Positions 9,421 to 20,495 of a DNA stretch of 64,000 nucleotides are shown one piece after another (positions within the stretch are counted from its first letter, which is position 1; every line of letters begins with the position of its first letter). The notes below the pieces were generated by a model. That model was not told the DNA's origin. It was given only the letters and a program-made list of their open reading frames with translations, and made no database searches. The translations under genes and the position numbers were made by a program. The stretch lies in NCBI GenBank assembly GCA_034387635.1, contig JAOANU010000017.1:248001-312000 (forward strand). Reading direction: 5' to 3'. The DNA comes from Rhodosporidiobolus odoratus. Taxonomy: Eukaryota > Basidiomycota > Microbotryomycetes > Sporidiobolales > Sporidiobolaceae.

Positions 9421-9476
9421 ACCTTGACGGAAGGCTCGGCTCAATGTCGCCGGAGGCGAAGCCAACGCGAAAGAAC
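9421..9476. repeat. 56-bp dispersed repeat, copy 2
   Basis: Same orientation as 5-60, three mismatches, with intact CpG at all three sites. It ends about 50 bp from the 3' end of the Ser-rich protein gene and so marks the right border of the repeat-rich island. Confidence 0.75.
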
Positions 9477-9527
9477 CCAAGCCGTATGAATTAGCAGCCA
9501 ATCCTTACATACCCATCCTCCCGCTTG

Positions 9528-11646
9528 CTACACCATCCCGGCTTCAACTCGATCCCGCTCTCTCCGTCGCAAGACCTCGAGCTTCTCCTTGAGTCTATCC
9601 CGCTGTGCCAGCAGCATAAGCGTATAAGGAGATGGCGTCTCCTCCGTTTCCTTCGCCGTCTCCGATGTCGACGCAGGCGGAGGTGTACTTGGTACAAGTT
9701 GCGGATGCGCCGAGTCAGAGAGGGGTGAAGAGACAGTCGGAGGGGCGGAAGAGTGCGAGTGTCCGAGATGCAACCGCTCGAACGCCTCAATCTCGCTCTC
9801 GCCGTGGACGGAAAGGTCGGCGGCGTCGGCGTCGGCCAGAGTCCGTCGTAGGGCGATGTTTCGACTTCGACTAGCGGCAGGGCTGTGGTGGATATCCGGC
9901 AAGGTGGGTTCTGTGGCAGTCGTCGAGCTGGAGGTGGAAAAGGGGCGGACGACGCGTATTCGCCGCACTGCGGTTGGTAGAGGTACGGCGTTACGGGACG
10001 AAGGATCAACGGTAAGGGAGGAGGAAGAACATCGGCTGAGATGCCGAGAGTGCGAAGACTTTCTTTGGGGAGGTTTGGCGGATGGCTGCGGTTGATGAGG
10101 AGGTTGGCAGGTACAGGCGGGCACTCCTTTGGTTGCGCGAGGACGGCGCCTGGCGTGAAACAAGGAGCGCTGATGAGAGTCGTATGAGGGACCTCGAGAG
10201 GCTGACGGTAGCTCGCCAGTCGAAGTGGAGAAGGAAGGCGAGTCGGGACGAGAGGAAGAGGCTGAAGAAGACCCGTCGTCCTCGTCGGATAACCGCAATG
10301 CAACGCCGCAGGACTCGCAGCATCCACCGCAAGAAAGCCCTCCTGCGTTCACGTCTCCGTCCTCACCGAGAGATGGGCGACGAGGACGCAGCAACTCTCG
10401 CCCCTTGCCCTTGTCCCGCTCCTTCTCCTGCTTCGCCTGAGCTCGGGCTGCGTTCGCTTCGGGCGCTACTGCATTAATCCTTCTCGTATCTGCGACCGCC
10501 CTCTTCCCCTTCTCTTTCTCCTGTTCCGCCGCCAGACGCTTCATCAATTCGAGCGTGCTCCTGCTCCGGATCTCGGCCGTAGTATCTTCACCTTCGTTGC
10601 TCCGAACAGAGCGACTCGACCGGGCTCGTCTCGGCGAGCCAGGTGGCGGACTGAGGTATCCGGACTTGCTTAGCTCGGAAAGCAGAGACGGTCGCGTGGA
10701 GGAGTGGCTGCTACGGGAGCTCAGATGCGACGGCACGGTGAGAGAGGTAGATGCGGTACGTTGGGTGTGGGAGGAACGAAGGGAGGCAGAGGAGGCGGCG
10801 GACGTAGAGGCGGAAAGGGCAGAGGTGGAGCGGCGATTCAGAGCGGGTGGACTGCGTGGACGGGGAGGATGGAGAGGGCGAGGCGCGAAGAGAGTAGACG
10901 GAGTGGGCGTTTCGTATATCTGAGAGAGCGGAGCCGAGGCAGCAGGGAGTGTCGAGGTGCGGGGGTATGCGCAAGGGGTCTGATCATGAGAGGTGACGTG
11001 ATAGGAGCTCGAGGTAGAGGGCTCAGCGAGTACAGTCCCTTCTGACTCGTCGAAGAGGGAAATGCTCATTGCTTCGGCGATTTCGAGCAGGCCAGCAACG
11101 AGTTTGGCGACCTCTTCTTCCTTGCCCCGCACCGCCTGCTCGATGTCGACTGACGCTGAACCCCATCGCGGGGTTTCGACTGCGCCGTTGTTGGAACGTA
11201 CGGCCCTCGTGAGGCCTTCCTGCACTTCCGCAATGGCTCTAATCAGGACCTCGACGATTCCTCTGCGATGGTCTCGAGACCAGCTGCCGCGCCATTCTTC
11301 CGGTACATCCTCAATGCGGGTTTCGAGCAGGGCTTCGAGTACTGTGAGGAGGAGAGAAGGTGTTACGACGGCGAGAGATGACGGGGTGAGGGGTATACTA
11401 AGGGAGGCAAGAAGCGAATGAAGTGGGGAAAGGAGGGGATGGGCAGATCGATGCGGGCCTACACAAGCACGCGTCAGTAGCGCTCATCGGTGTGCACGCG
11501 GGGATCCAGTACGCACGCAAGGGTTCCCTCGTGCTGATACCCCCGACCGATAGGAGCGAAGAGGACGCGAACCCGCTCTCGTCGTCGATCACTCGTTGCG
11601 GAACAGTACCACGCAGAACCGCCATTTTCAAGTAGTCTTGCGGCAA
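9528..11646 (-). CDS. Ser-rich disordered protein with C-terminal coiled-coil segment
   Basis: Function not recognised. Two exons: 11517-11646 and 9528-11458, with an intron at 11459-11516 (donor GTGCGTACTG, acceptor TGTGTAG). The join keeps the frame and extends the long exon into a hydrophobic, helical stretch (LLLTVLEALLETRIEDVPEE). The protein has about 686 residues, or 679 if it starts at the second in-frame ATG (11625). A folded-looking N-terminal ~150 residues is followed by a long Ser/Arg/Pro-rich part. A Cys cluster (CGGCCESCG) lies in the middle and a charged helix (LMLLAQRDRLKEKLEVLRRR) at the end. It is divergently arranged with the SDR gene. Low-complexity bulk makes homology uncertain, but the single 1.9-kb frame and clean splice support a real gene. 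Confidence 0.7.
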
Positions 11647-11913
11647 AAGGCGACTCAGTCAAGCAGCGCAGCAAGGAGTGGTATAGGGACAGATGGATTC
11701 AACACGAAGACAAACAAAAACAAGTCTGTCTCTGATTCGCTACTCTGACCATTGAACTCTGGCACTGCCGAGCAGGTCAACGCTTCAGCTTGACATGCCG
11801 CTCCCAGGCGTACTCCCTGCCAGGCTTGTCACTCGTCTGCCGATGTGGAGGCCTCCGCTTCTCTCGACTTACCGACTGCTTCTCTCCTTCCTGCATGAAC
11901 CAAATAGAGTGCC
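11647..11913. promoter_or_regulatory. divergent intergenic promoter region
   Basis: 267 bp between the starts of the Ser-rich protein gene (minus) and the SDR gene (plus); it must hold both promoters. No TATA element stands out. Confidence 0.5.
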
Positions 11914-13277
11914 ATGTCTACGCCAGACTTGTCCATACTCCCTAGCTTCTCCGCCCCTCTCGTCAAGACCCTCCACGCCGACGTCTACGATGCCATTTCC
12001 CCCACCTCCGCTCTCGCCAACGCCGCTGCAGGCCTCTCAGTCCTCGTAACCGGTTCAGGACGCGGTATCGGACGCTCAGAGGCTATCGCCTTCGCTCAAG
12101 CTGGAGCTAGCAAGATCGTCTTGACGAGCAGGAGCACCGGCGAGCTTGAAGAGGTCAAGAAGACGATTGATGCGCTCGGCAAGGGAACCGAAGTCGTCAT
12201 TGTGCAGGCCGACGCCACCGACGAGACCAGCGTTGACGACTTGTTTGAGAAAGCCGGAGAGGTAGACGGCGAGTCTTCGCTCTCCCTTTCCCCTCTCTCT
12301 TCTTTGCAGCTCTTCTCTGCCGCCCCGCCGGCGCAAAAAGCTGATGAGGCCGTGAACCAACAGTCTTGATCAACAACGCCGGCGCCCTCGAGCCCACCAA
12401 GCTGATTCGTGACTCCAATCCGGCTGTCTGGAACAAGACCAACACGATCAACACCTACGGCACTTACCTCGCTACCCGCGCTTTCCTCCGTGCCGCTCAT
12501 GCCAAAGGGCTCGTCAACGACTCGAGCAAGAAGCTTACCGTCATCAACACGTCCAGTATCGGCTCTGTCGGGACTAGGCCCGGGTTTTCTGCTTACCAAC
12601 CGTGCGTTTTCTTCCACTAATACTTGCTTATCTTGGCAGTTTCCCTGATGGGGCTGACGCATACCTTTCTGTATGCGCATAGTGGAAAGAGTCAGATCAA
12701 CCGCTTCACCGAGTTCCTCCACTTCGAAGAACCCGCCGTGCGCACCTTCGCGATTCACCCGTACGCAGCCTACCCTCCCCCTCCTCTCAGGCGGTGCACT
12801 GACCCGCAGATTCAACCCTCGTTGCAGCGGCGGCGTTATGACCAAACTCGCCTCCGACTCGATGCCGAAAGAATTGCACCACATGCTCGGGGATACTCCT
12901 GAATTAGCAGCTGGATTCTGCGTTTGTACGCCACTCTCTCTTCATCCTTACAGATATCCCTCCTCTTGACTGATCGAGAACCGGCATTTTGTAGGGCTCG
13001 CAACCCAAGACAAAGCCGACTTCCTTCGTGGCAAATATGTCTCTTGCAACTGGGTGCGCCTTCTATTTCTTCTTCTCTTCCAAACTTTCCATGGTTCCGT
13101 TTCCAGCCTCTCACCTCGCCCGCCCGGTTCCGCTGTCGCATCGCGGTGAGACAAAGAACAGTCACCGATGCAATCCTACAGGACGTCGACGAACTCGTCC
13201 TCAAGAAGGACGAAATCCTCGCCAAGGATCTCTTGTGGACCCGCGTCGTGGGACAAGAGCAGACAATCCCCAAGTGA
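11914..13277 (+). CDS. short-chain dehydrogenase/reductase (SDR)
   Basis: NAD(P)-dependent oxidoreductase of the classical SDR fold, substrate unknown. Exons 11914-12268, 12364-12601, 12683-12760, 12828-12925, 12995-13053 and 13182-13277 encode 307 residues. The cofactor motif TGSGRGIG lies near residue 49 and the NNAG motif near 121. The catalytic Ser is in TSSIG, and the Tyr/Lys pair YQPGK is created by the second splice. After it come the loop IHPGGVMTKL and a C-terminal WLATQDKADFLRGKY, typical of fungal SDRs. The first intron starts with GC (GACG|GCGAGT); this is required to give VDVLINNAG, because a GT site a few bases earlier breaks the frame. No signal peptide or targeting sequence is obvious, so it is probably cytosolic. 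Confidence 0.88.
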
Positions 13278-13587
13278 ACTCGGGACGGGACGTACAGGTG
13301 GAAAACAGCCGTGCAAGAATGAGAAGTTGTCCAGTGTGCTTGGTTCAGTCTGTGCGGAAGTAGCGATCTCGCAGCTTCTCCTCTACCTCGCAGGCGTTAC
13401 TATTTACGCTCGAATTTTGGATTGACCCTACAGGAGGAAGCAGGCAAAGCTACTATCGCTACGATAAAGCAAAGGGTAGATGGGGAACATCAGGCGTAAA
13501 CGCGGAACGGAAAACGGAAGAACAGAACATGGGGGATGTGGTGAGAACAGTAAAAGACGGGCAGCCAGCTATGTGCATCGCGAGCGC
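13278..13587. other. convergent 3' intergenic region
   Basis: 310 bp between the stops of the SDR gene and the Tra2-like gene. No gene recognised; holds the two 3' ends. Confidence 0.5.
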
Positions 13588-15410
13588 TTAGTACCTGCGA
13601 CGGTCACCGGCGTACGGGTCACGACGGTCACTGCTAGGGCGAGAGACCGAGTAAGTACGACTTGTCTCGAGGGCAAAGGCACTGAAAAAAAGGAGAGGAA
13701 GACGAACCGGTCATCGTAGCCACCTCCACCGCGAGCACCGTACGAGTCACGGTCCCCCCTCATAGGGATAGCGTAGCCTCCACGGTCACGGTCATCGTAG
13801 CTCCTCGAGGAGTAGCCTGCACGTGGGGAAAAGCATAAGCCCACGGAAGGGAAAGCAAGCATGAAACTGCACGAACCGCCACGGTCGCGATCGCGGTCGT
13901 CGTACCGAGCTCCGTATCCGCCACGAGAGTCACGAGAGTCGTAACGGTCGTCGTAACGGCCGCCGGCTGTTGAGAAGAAAATCCTCTCAGCCCCGAAATT
14001 GATCGGATGAACGGATTATTATCTTACAGCCACGGGAAGAGTAGCCACGGGGCTCGTAGGGACGGTCGTAGCCACCACCGCCACCGTTACCACCCTCGAC
14101 TGCACAGGAAAGGGAGTGCAGCTGACGTCAGGAGCTGAAGGGATAATCGGAAGAAAAGGTAGCCACGTACAGCGCTTGGGCGGGCCGTGGTATTGTCCAG
14201 GAGTGGCTGTGCACACGTGAGGACCGTCTTAGCGGTCAATGCGGACTAGGAAATCACGGTGCAACGCACGAGTTCGAGCGCGACCACGGCGAGCCTTCTC
14301 GACGTTCACGGTGCGGCCCATCAGCTCGGTGGCATTGATGTTGGCAATGCAAGCCTCGGCATCTTCAGCGTTTTCCATAGTGACGAAAGCGAAGCCGCGA
14401 GCCTCCTTGGTGTGGGGGTCGCGCATAACCTGGCATTTAGCAATCTATGATGGGGCACGATGATGGGTCAGCAAAGAAATCGTACGGTGTGAAGATCGCG
14501 GCTAGCTCAGGAAAAGCGGGGAGCCCAGCGCGATGAGCGGACAAGAAAAGAAAGACGCACGCGGCCGTGCTTGCCGAAGAGCTCCTCGAGGTCGCGCTCC
14601 TCTACGCGGGTGGAGAGACCAGAGACGTGAAGGTTGTTACCAGGGTTGTTCCCCTCGCCGCCACGAGCGTCGGACCTGTAAGTAGGTAAGGGCAACGTTT
14701 AGGTTCGGGTGAAAAAAGGTCAGTAAAGAAATCAAGCGTACCTTCCACGGTCGCCACCTTCCCTCCTGTCCATGTCCATGCGGACCGGCGAGCGGGAGCG
14801 CTCGCGGTCGCGACGGGGAGAGGGAGACCTGTTGTCGGGGGCGGAGTAGTCTGTCGAGGCGGAAGAAAAGAAGGCGAAAGGCGTAAGTCGAGGTTGAAAC
14901 GAGGGCGGTCAGTCGATCATGCTGAGGCGTGAAAAACCGGAACAGGCGTGCCAGGCGATACTGAACGGAGTGAACAGGCTTGCGAAGGCGCTTAAGGCGA
15001 GAAAGGGTGATTCGGCTAACAACTGGGGCGAACGAAATGGTGGACGCGAACGACAATCGAGAGCTGCTTGGAGACCGCCTGACTATCGTGACTCTGTTGC
15101 ACATGTTCCCGCATGCTGGCACCTATTGGCCCTCGTCGAGGCCTGAACCGAAATCGCTGGTAAGGCCGACTCTGGCGGCTCTGACATCTCGAGTGCTGGC
15201 GCGCAAGCCGATAGTCTGCTGGATAGCTGCTGTTGACCTTGAGTCGGGTAGCGTGCTTGCCCACGGGGTGTAGAGAAGCAGGACAGAGGGTTGTAGGGGT
15301 AGAGGGAGAACAACTGGAGAAGGGTGCTATTGCGGTGCAGGAGGCCGGGAGAAGACACCGTGACACCTGCAGAGTGTTGTAGAAGTGCTGGACGAACCTT
15401 GGTCGGCCAT
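13588..15410 (-). CDS. Tra2-like SR splicing factor (RRM protein)
   Basis: RNA-binding nuclear protein likely to promote exon inclusion. Nine exons (15398-15410, 14742-14850, 14561-14675, 14270-14444, 14171-14206, 14028-14099, 13877-13966, 13708-13816, 13588-13630) join in frame to give 253 residues. A short N-terminal RS region (SPSPRRDRERSRSPVR) precedes an RRM with RNP2 LHVSGL and RNP1 RGFAFV. The RRM is followed by TPTPGQYHGPP, the linker typical of transformer-2 proteins (TPTPGIYMG in animals). The tail is rich in Gly, Arg, Tyr and Asp. The start exon is only 13 nt (MADQ plus one base) and is followed by a 547-nt intron, far longer than other introns here. The first exon rests on phase fit and sensible reading only; the alternative start is the Met just before DMDRREGG. 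Confidence 0.85.
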
Positions 15411-16405
15411 GTTCAATGTGCTGAGGGTGGAGAAGAGGGGAAAGCAGGAGCAGAACGAGGCAAGTGATCACAGGGCTCTCACCGCACCAGACGATTCTCA
15501 AGTCATGTGTGCGTGTACGCAAGAGCTACAGAGTCACGCTACGGTGGTGCTCACCCCGTTCCAAGGTTGCTGTGCGCGCCATCGCTCGACAGCACCTGCG
15601 CCAACGCTTCTCTCTCTCGTTTCCTCCCATCGCTTTGCTCACAACCTCTCTGCGTGTCCGTGCCCTGCACGACTGGGCTCACGAACACCTATATGAACGG
15701 TCATTGGACTGCTCGGTGCGTCGCTCATTCCTCTCATTGCCTTTCCGCCCTCACCCTCGACACGCCGTGCACTACACTACCTCTACATGATGAGCACAAA
15801 TACACTAGGATAATTTGCGACTTACTTGGCCCTCCTGCATTCGGTTGCAGCGCTTTCCCTTCGCCGGGAAGGTGTGGAGGGGCGGGATTGATGCCACTTT
15901 TTACAATTCTGACCTACACTATATAAGCACGCATTGGAGCGACCGCACGAGCTCGGTGCTGACCCTCCCTCGCGACGTACAGGTCGTGAGGCAGAGATTG
16001 GCAACTGCCTGGAGGACGGTCGATGTGCGGATCGCGGGATGGTGGGAGGCGATAGTTGTTGGCTAGGTGGGAAGTGCGCCGGTTCTCGCTTGTGCAATGC
16101 AGGCATCGTCTCAAGCTTACTCCCCAGTCGACTACTGTCATAGAGAGCACCTCAAGATTATCGCTCCCAATGCCGCAGCTATATCCTCGTTTCGACCTCA
16201 CAGCTGGCCTGTCCTGCTTCGACGCGATACCGCGTCGCTGCTCGCTCACTGTACATGACTCTCGAGCGCAGTCGTGGCTGCTCCCGCCGCTGCAGGGACA
16301 GCCGCCCGAGAGGTCGGGCCGTCTCTCCGCGGACCTTCTCGCTCTTCCCTCTTCCTCTCTTTCACCTCTTCCTCGCTGCCCGCCTCTCACTCTGTAGCAA
16401 GCACT
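15411..16405. promoter_or_regulatory. divergent intergenic region, about 1 kb
   Basis: Lies between the starts of the Tra2-like gene and the Arg/Ser-rich gene. Several open frames occur on both strands but none shows a motif or consistent splicing. The plus strand just before 16406 ends in CACTCTGTAGCAAGCACT, which could be the end of a 5'-UTR intron. Confidence 0.4.
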
Positions 16406-17749
16406 ATGCCACGCAGGAACTACTATCTTGGCTCCTCCCGCGACAGCGCCGACTCGCTCTCCTCATCCGCCTACGCCGCCCCACCTACTTCTTTTCGCTC
16501 CTCCCGCCGCAGATCCCCTTCTCCTTCGCCTCCTCCACCGACTCGCATCCGTATCCCCTTTTCGTCTCGAAGTCGGAACTCGTCCTCGCATCGTCGACGT
16601 ACGCCCTCTCCTCCTCCGCCGAGTCGACCACCCCCACCCTCTCGAAGCTTTCTTTCCGAGCCACCGGCGCTGCACGTTCAGGAGACGCTTTCAGCAGAAG
16701 AAGCGACGAGGCTCATGCTCATGAAGTGGGATGCCATGGACGCCATTGCGACAGATGAAGTGGTCGAGGAAGACTGGGACGGAGGCCGCCGCGGAGGTCG
16801 TCGTGGAAGAAAAGGGAGGGCTTCTTCTGCCCCAACGCCTCGCCCCGACAAGCGTAGGATGAGTCGAGTGAGGGAGTACGAGATGTGGAAGAAGGAGGGG
16901 GAAGCGATTCGACTGGCGCAGGTCGAGATGGAACGCAAGCTCGACGCGGAGAAAGAGGAGCATGAACGGGAAGCGGCGAGGCTCGAAGCAGAGGAAATCG
17001 CACGACGCAAGCGCTCTTCTGCGGGCAAGGAGAAGATCATGCAGCGGCAGGCGACGCCCAGATTCGTCGTCTCGGCGCCAGCGAGTGGCGAGTCCGTTTT
17101 CGACGAGTCGGACTGGAAATCAGACGGCAGACGAAGCGCGACCACCTCGATGGCATCGACAGGCTCTCCTCCGCCTTCTCTTCAAGGTTTCAGCGATAAT
17201 GAGGATCACAAGTGGCGGGGAAGAGGGAACGGTGATTCGAGAAAGCCGAGGCATGGAAAAGAAAATACACTTCGAAGGGAGTCAGAAAGAGGTAGGCTGT
17301 TCTATCACCATTTACACCTTGCTTGATGAGCTCACGTTGACCCTCCCACAGACGCTCATAAGCACCGCGCTCCCTCACCTCCGCGCCGACCGCTCTCCCG
17401 CCGCTCTAAGCATTCTCGTACCGCCTCTCTCCCTCCCGCTCCTTCTCCCACGTCTGAGCGTTCCCGCCGCTCTCGACCGCGCCCGGAGCCTGCAGGTCCC
17501 GGGCCCTCTTCTGGTCGCTCGTCCCTCGCCCCGCCTCCCCGCTCCCGTTCTTCTCGCAACCGTCCCCGTCCACCGCCGGATTCGCCTTCTCCTGCTCGCA
17601 CGACTCGCAGCCCTGACAAAGCTGCTTCACCACGCGAAGAAGACGGACAGGACATCCTGGCGGCCACGGCAAACGCGGTGGAACAGGTTGGAGAGGCAGT
17701 CAGCTCGGCCTTGAAGATGTTGCCTTCTTTCTTTGGAGGGAAGTCCTGA
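16406..17749 (+). CDS. Arg/Ser/Pro-rich protein with central coiled coil
   Basis: Function not recognised; composition resembles nuclear RNA-processing factors. Two exons, 16406-17291 and 17352-17749 (intron 60 nt, GTAGGC...CACAG), give 427 residues. The N-terminus is RS/SP-rich (RRRSPSPSPPPPTRIR). A helical, strongly charged section follows (YEMWKKEGEAIRLAQVEMER up to about residue 230) and predicts a coiled coil. A second RS/PR-rich stretch fills exon 2. The protein ends in a conserved-looking amphipathic tail (AVEQVGEAVSSALKMLPSFF). An in-frame ATG at 16274 would add 44 residues; the 16406 start is preferred because the protein then begins MPRRNYYLGSS directly before the RS region. Confidence 0.72.
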
Positions 17750-18065
17750 ATGCCAATACTGGTGGTGAAGGTGTAGCTATGTGTACAGGAAACTGTATGC
17801 AGATAATATCTGTTGGTGCCACATACACTTCTCAGCAAAGCCTTGTTCGTCCGATCTCGCGACTACGAATGCTCGATTAAAAGGCTTCCTTTCGCTGCAA
17901 AGACCGGGCGGAGTAGACTCCAAGGGAGACATTGAGGCTTCAACGCTGCACTGACTCACTGCTAGGTACACCTTTTAACACACTGAGCCAATTTCTTCCC
18001 GTGGCCTTCTTAACTTTGTTTAACCCTCTCCAGCTGCTCCACTGAGGCCTTCCAACTGTGAATTT
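17750..18065. other. intergenic, nothing recognised
   Basis: 316 bp between the Arg/Ser-rich gene and the 3' end of orphan gene B. Confidence 0.5.
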
Positions 18066-19441
18066 TCACCACTGCCGCGCTTCCCACCTGGCTTTGGTGG
18101 TCCGGTGGTGAAGCGCCGATCTGTGGCCGATATGCGTGAGGGAGTTCTGATGAATGGTGCGCGAGGAAGAAAAGTCAATGAGACTGATTTGTGTGCCTTC
18201 ACACAAAAATATGGACATCTGCTTACCATGAGCCCGCGGGCAGGATCGTAATTCTAGCGGAAGAAACGTGGTGTCAATACAGGTGGGTAAAGGAGAGAGA
18301 ACAGAAGGGGGTAAACCTCACATGACCTGGTGTCAGTTCGTAAACAGTTGGCTGATCACAAGTAGATGTCATCAGTGTGTCGTCTCGAGAGAACACTAGA
18401 GTTGCCATAAGACATACCAACAACGAAGTAATCCGTACCAGGGACTCGCTACGGTTCCGCGCAGCCCGCAAGGGCAGTCCACGCTCCGTCACAGCCGCGT
18501 ATATACGTTCACGGAGGTGTTGGGGTGAGCTATGCCATGTGCGTGTCACGCCTGCCATGAGCTCCTTGACTTGGTTGTTTGCCGTTTCGAGGTCTGGCGG
18601 ATCGCCCGGTACTTGAAAAAGAGCATAGACATATGATCCGAACGCCACGACAAGGGGGCCCACAGGCTTGTGAAACCAAAAGCAAGTCAGCCATAGCTTA
18701 GTACCGGATACGAATTGCCCTTGCAACACTTACCATGAGCCTGAAGAGATCTTCTGGTGCTGGTGTCGGCGCCCGGTACACCGCTGCTAAAATGTAATCC
18801 GCCTGCTCCTTCAATACCGCCTCCACTTCAGCACGCTCTTGCTTATCGTAGCCTTGCCACTGCGTGGCAAAGTAGTCTAGCAGACTATCCTTCTGCTCCT
18901 TCAGAGTCTCCCTGTCCTGCTGTCCGTGGAGGTACAGGCTGTCAGCACTGATGCGCTTCACTTGTGTCATGGCTTCTAACGGGCGAACGACGGGCTGAGC
19001 GAGATATGACGGATAGCGCAATTAGCACTCAAGGTCTGCAAGTCGAGTGGGACACTTACAGGGTGTTGCCCGATTTCGGCAAGTATTTTGCCGAGTTCGT
19101 GCTGAAAGGTCTACTCACATAGATGATCAGAGGGGACATTTTTAGTATGGGGAACAGGATGGAGGACATACCGCTGCAGTGGGTGCTGGTTGCTGGCCCT
19201 CTCGGACCTCCTGTGCCATCTGGTCAACCCAGCTGATCACTCGCAACTGATCCGCGTGCGACCAGCGGTTCCACAGTGTCTCCGGAATCGTTCCTTCGTC
19301 GGTTGCAACCTGACCAATGAAGCCCCACCGCTTTGACAGCGACGAGCTCCTTGTACCGCCGAACTTGTTGATGAGGCTTTGCTTCAAGCCGCCGAAAGCG
19401 CGCACTAGTGCACTGTACTGTCGGGTCTTTTCGATCGGCAT
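18066..19441 (-). CDS. orphan protein B (paralogue of A), seven exons
   Basis: Function unknown. Exons 19172-19441, 19060-19101, 18734-18994, 18418-18666, 18322-18351, 18227-18253 and 18066-18146 are each a multiple of three and all introns are phase 0, giving 319 residues. The last five exons match the five of gene A in order, and both last exons are exactly 81 nt (SLTHIGHRSALHH in B). Two extra N-terminal exons include HELGKILAEIGQHP. The W-x3-DQ helical segment in exon 1 (LWNRWSHADQLRVISWVDQM) resembles FATQWQGYDKQERAEVEAVL in exon 3, suggesting an internal repeat of a helical module. The frame is open upstream of the chosen ATG to 19576, so an earlier exon is possible. No signal peptide or membrane segment seen. 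Confidence 0.7.
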
Positions 19442-19576
19442 GGATTGGGGTCGCGATGCTTGATCAGGTTGGGAAGAGACAGTGAGGATAAGTCCACCGG
19501 CGCTCGTCGGGCGTCGGAGCCAAGTTACGGTGGACGACAGGAGAGGCGGCTCCTCGGACACATCCGCGGACGTCAC

Positions 19577-19879
19577 GGAAAAGAAGCACCGTGCTTCTGC
19601 CTCAGTACTTAACGCGTGTAGCCTAGGAGAGACATCGAACAGCGTTGCTCGGAAAGCATGCCAAGCTGCGAGAGGGAGATCTCGGCGCCGTCGAATGCCG
19701 GGTTGTTATGACCTTCTCAAAACGCATATTTGCGTAAAACTTGGCAAAGAAGGTTGTACAAAACCTGCCACGGGCCAGAAGCTTGGGGAAGGACTCAAGA
19801 TGATACATTTGGATATCAACGAGGTACTGCGCGCCTTCCTCGACCGGTTCGTCGGGCCGCCCTTGTTTCTGCGATTCAC
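19577..19879. other. intergenic segment between orphan gene B and the GAD fragment
   Basis: No gene recognised. Contains the 12-mer TGACCTTCTCAA at 19710-19721, also seen at 6738, 7489 and (reverse) 55249. Confidence 0.4.
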
Positions 19880-20250
19880 ATCTTCCCATTCGTTTTCTTC
19901 TCACGTTCCGTGTTCCTCCGGCAGACTTGTTCGACGTCGAGAGTATTCTGCCATAGGTGAGATCAGGATCCGCTGCGTCAACATGATTGGACGGCTGCTC
20001 AACGCGCCGCTCGACAACGACAAGGCGGAAGTCGTCGGTGTCTCGACGGTCGGCTCGTCTGAGGGATGTTTGCTTGCAGTATTGGCTACGAACAGGCGCC
20101 AAAAGGAGAAGCCTTCTGCTTGGGGCAAGTCGGTGCGTAGTGCTTCATCGTTGCCTTCCCTCCCTTTCCCCTGTTTTCCCTTCTCTTTCTTCTTGTTCTT
20201 TTGCCTTTCTCTGCTTCCTCTTCTAATCTCCTTCTTGTAGCTTTCATGCT
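19880..20250 (+). pseudogene. inverted, truncated copy of the glutamate decarboxylase gene
   Basis: Roughly 80% identical by eye to the exon at 22345-22553 of the GAD gene, but on the opposite strand. The exon-like part is 19925-20132 and reads [20 protein letters not shown] against [20 protein letters not shown]. Homology continues into both flanking introns (CATTCGTTTTCTTCT before, GTGCGTAGTGCTTC after), so it arose by DNA duplication, not from mRNA. One base is missing in the codons after GACGTCGA, shifting the frame and creating an early stop, and the rest of the gene is absent. It is therefore a non-functional fragment, about 250 bp beyond the 3' end of the GAD gene. Confidence 0.85.
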
Positions 20251-20495
20251 TCACCTCTCGCAGCGACAATGCGTAGACAGTCGTCACCCTTACTTGAACG
20301 GTGTACTGCTTCGTTGTTTTGTAGTGTCTATGAGCAAAGGATAAGATCGAGGGATGCAGGCAGAAACGGGGAAAGTGGTATCGATGGTACGGAATTAGCT
20401 GCAATGAGGCGTCAACCGGCGCTATCAGTTCCAGCTTAGAAAGAGCTACAGCACCGGAGAGAAAAGGCGTACGAAACCTTAGGCTTTTTGATGTA

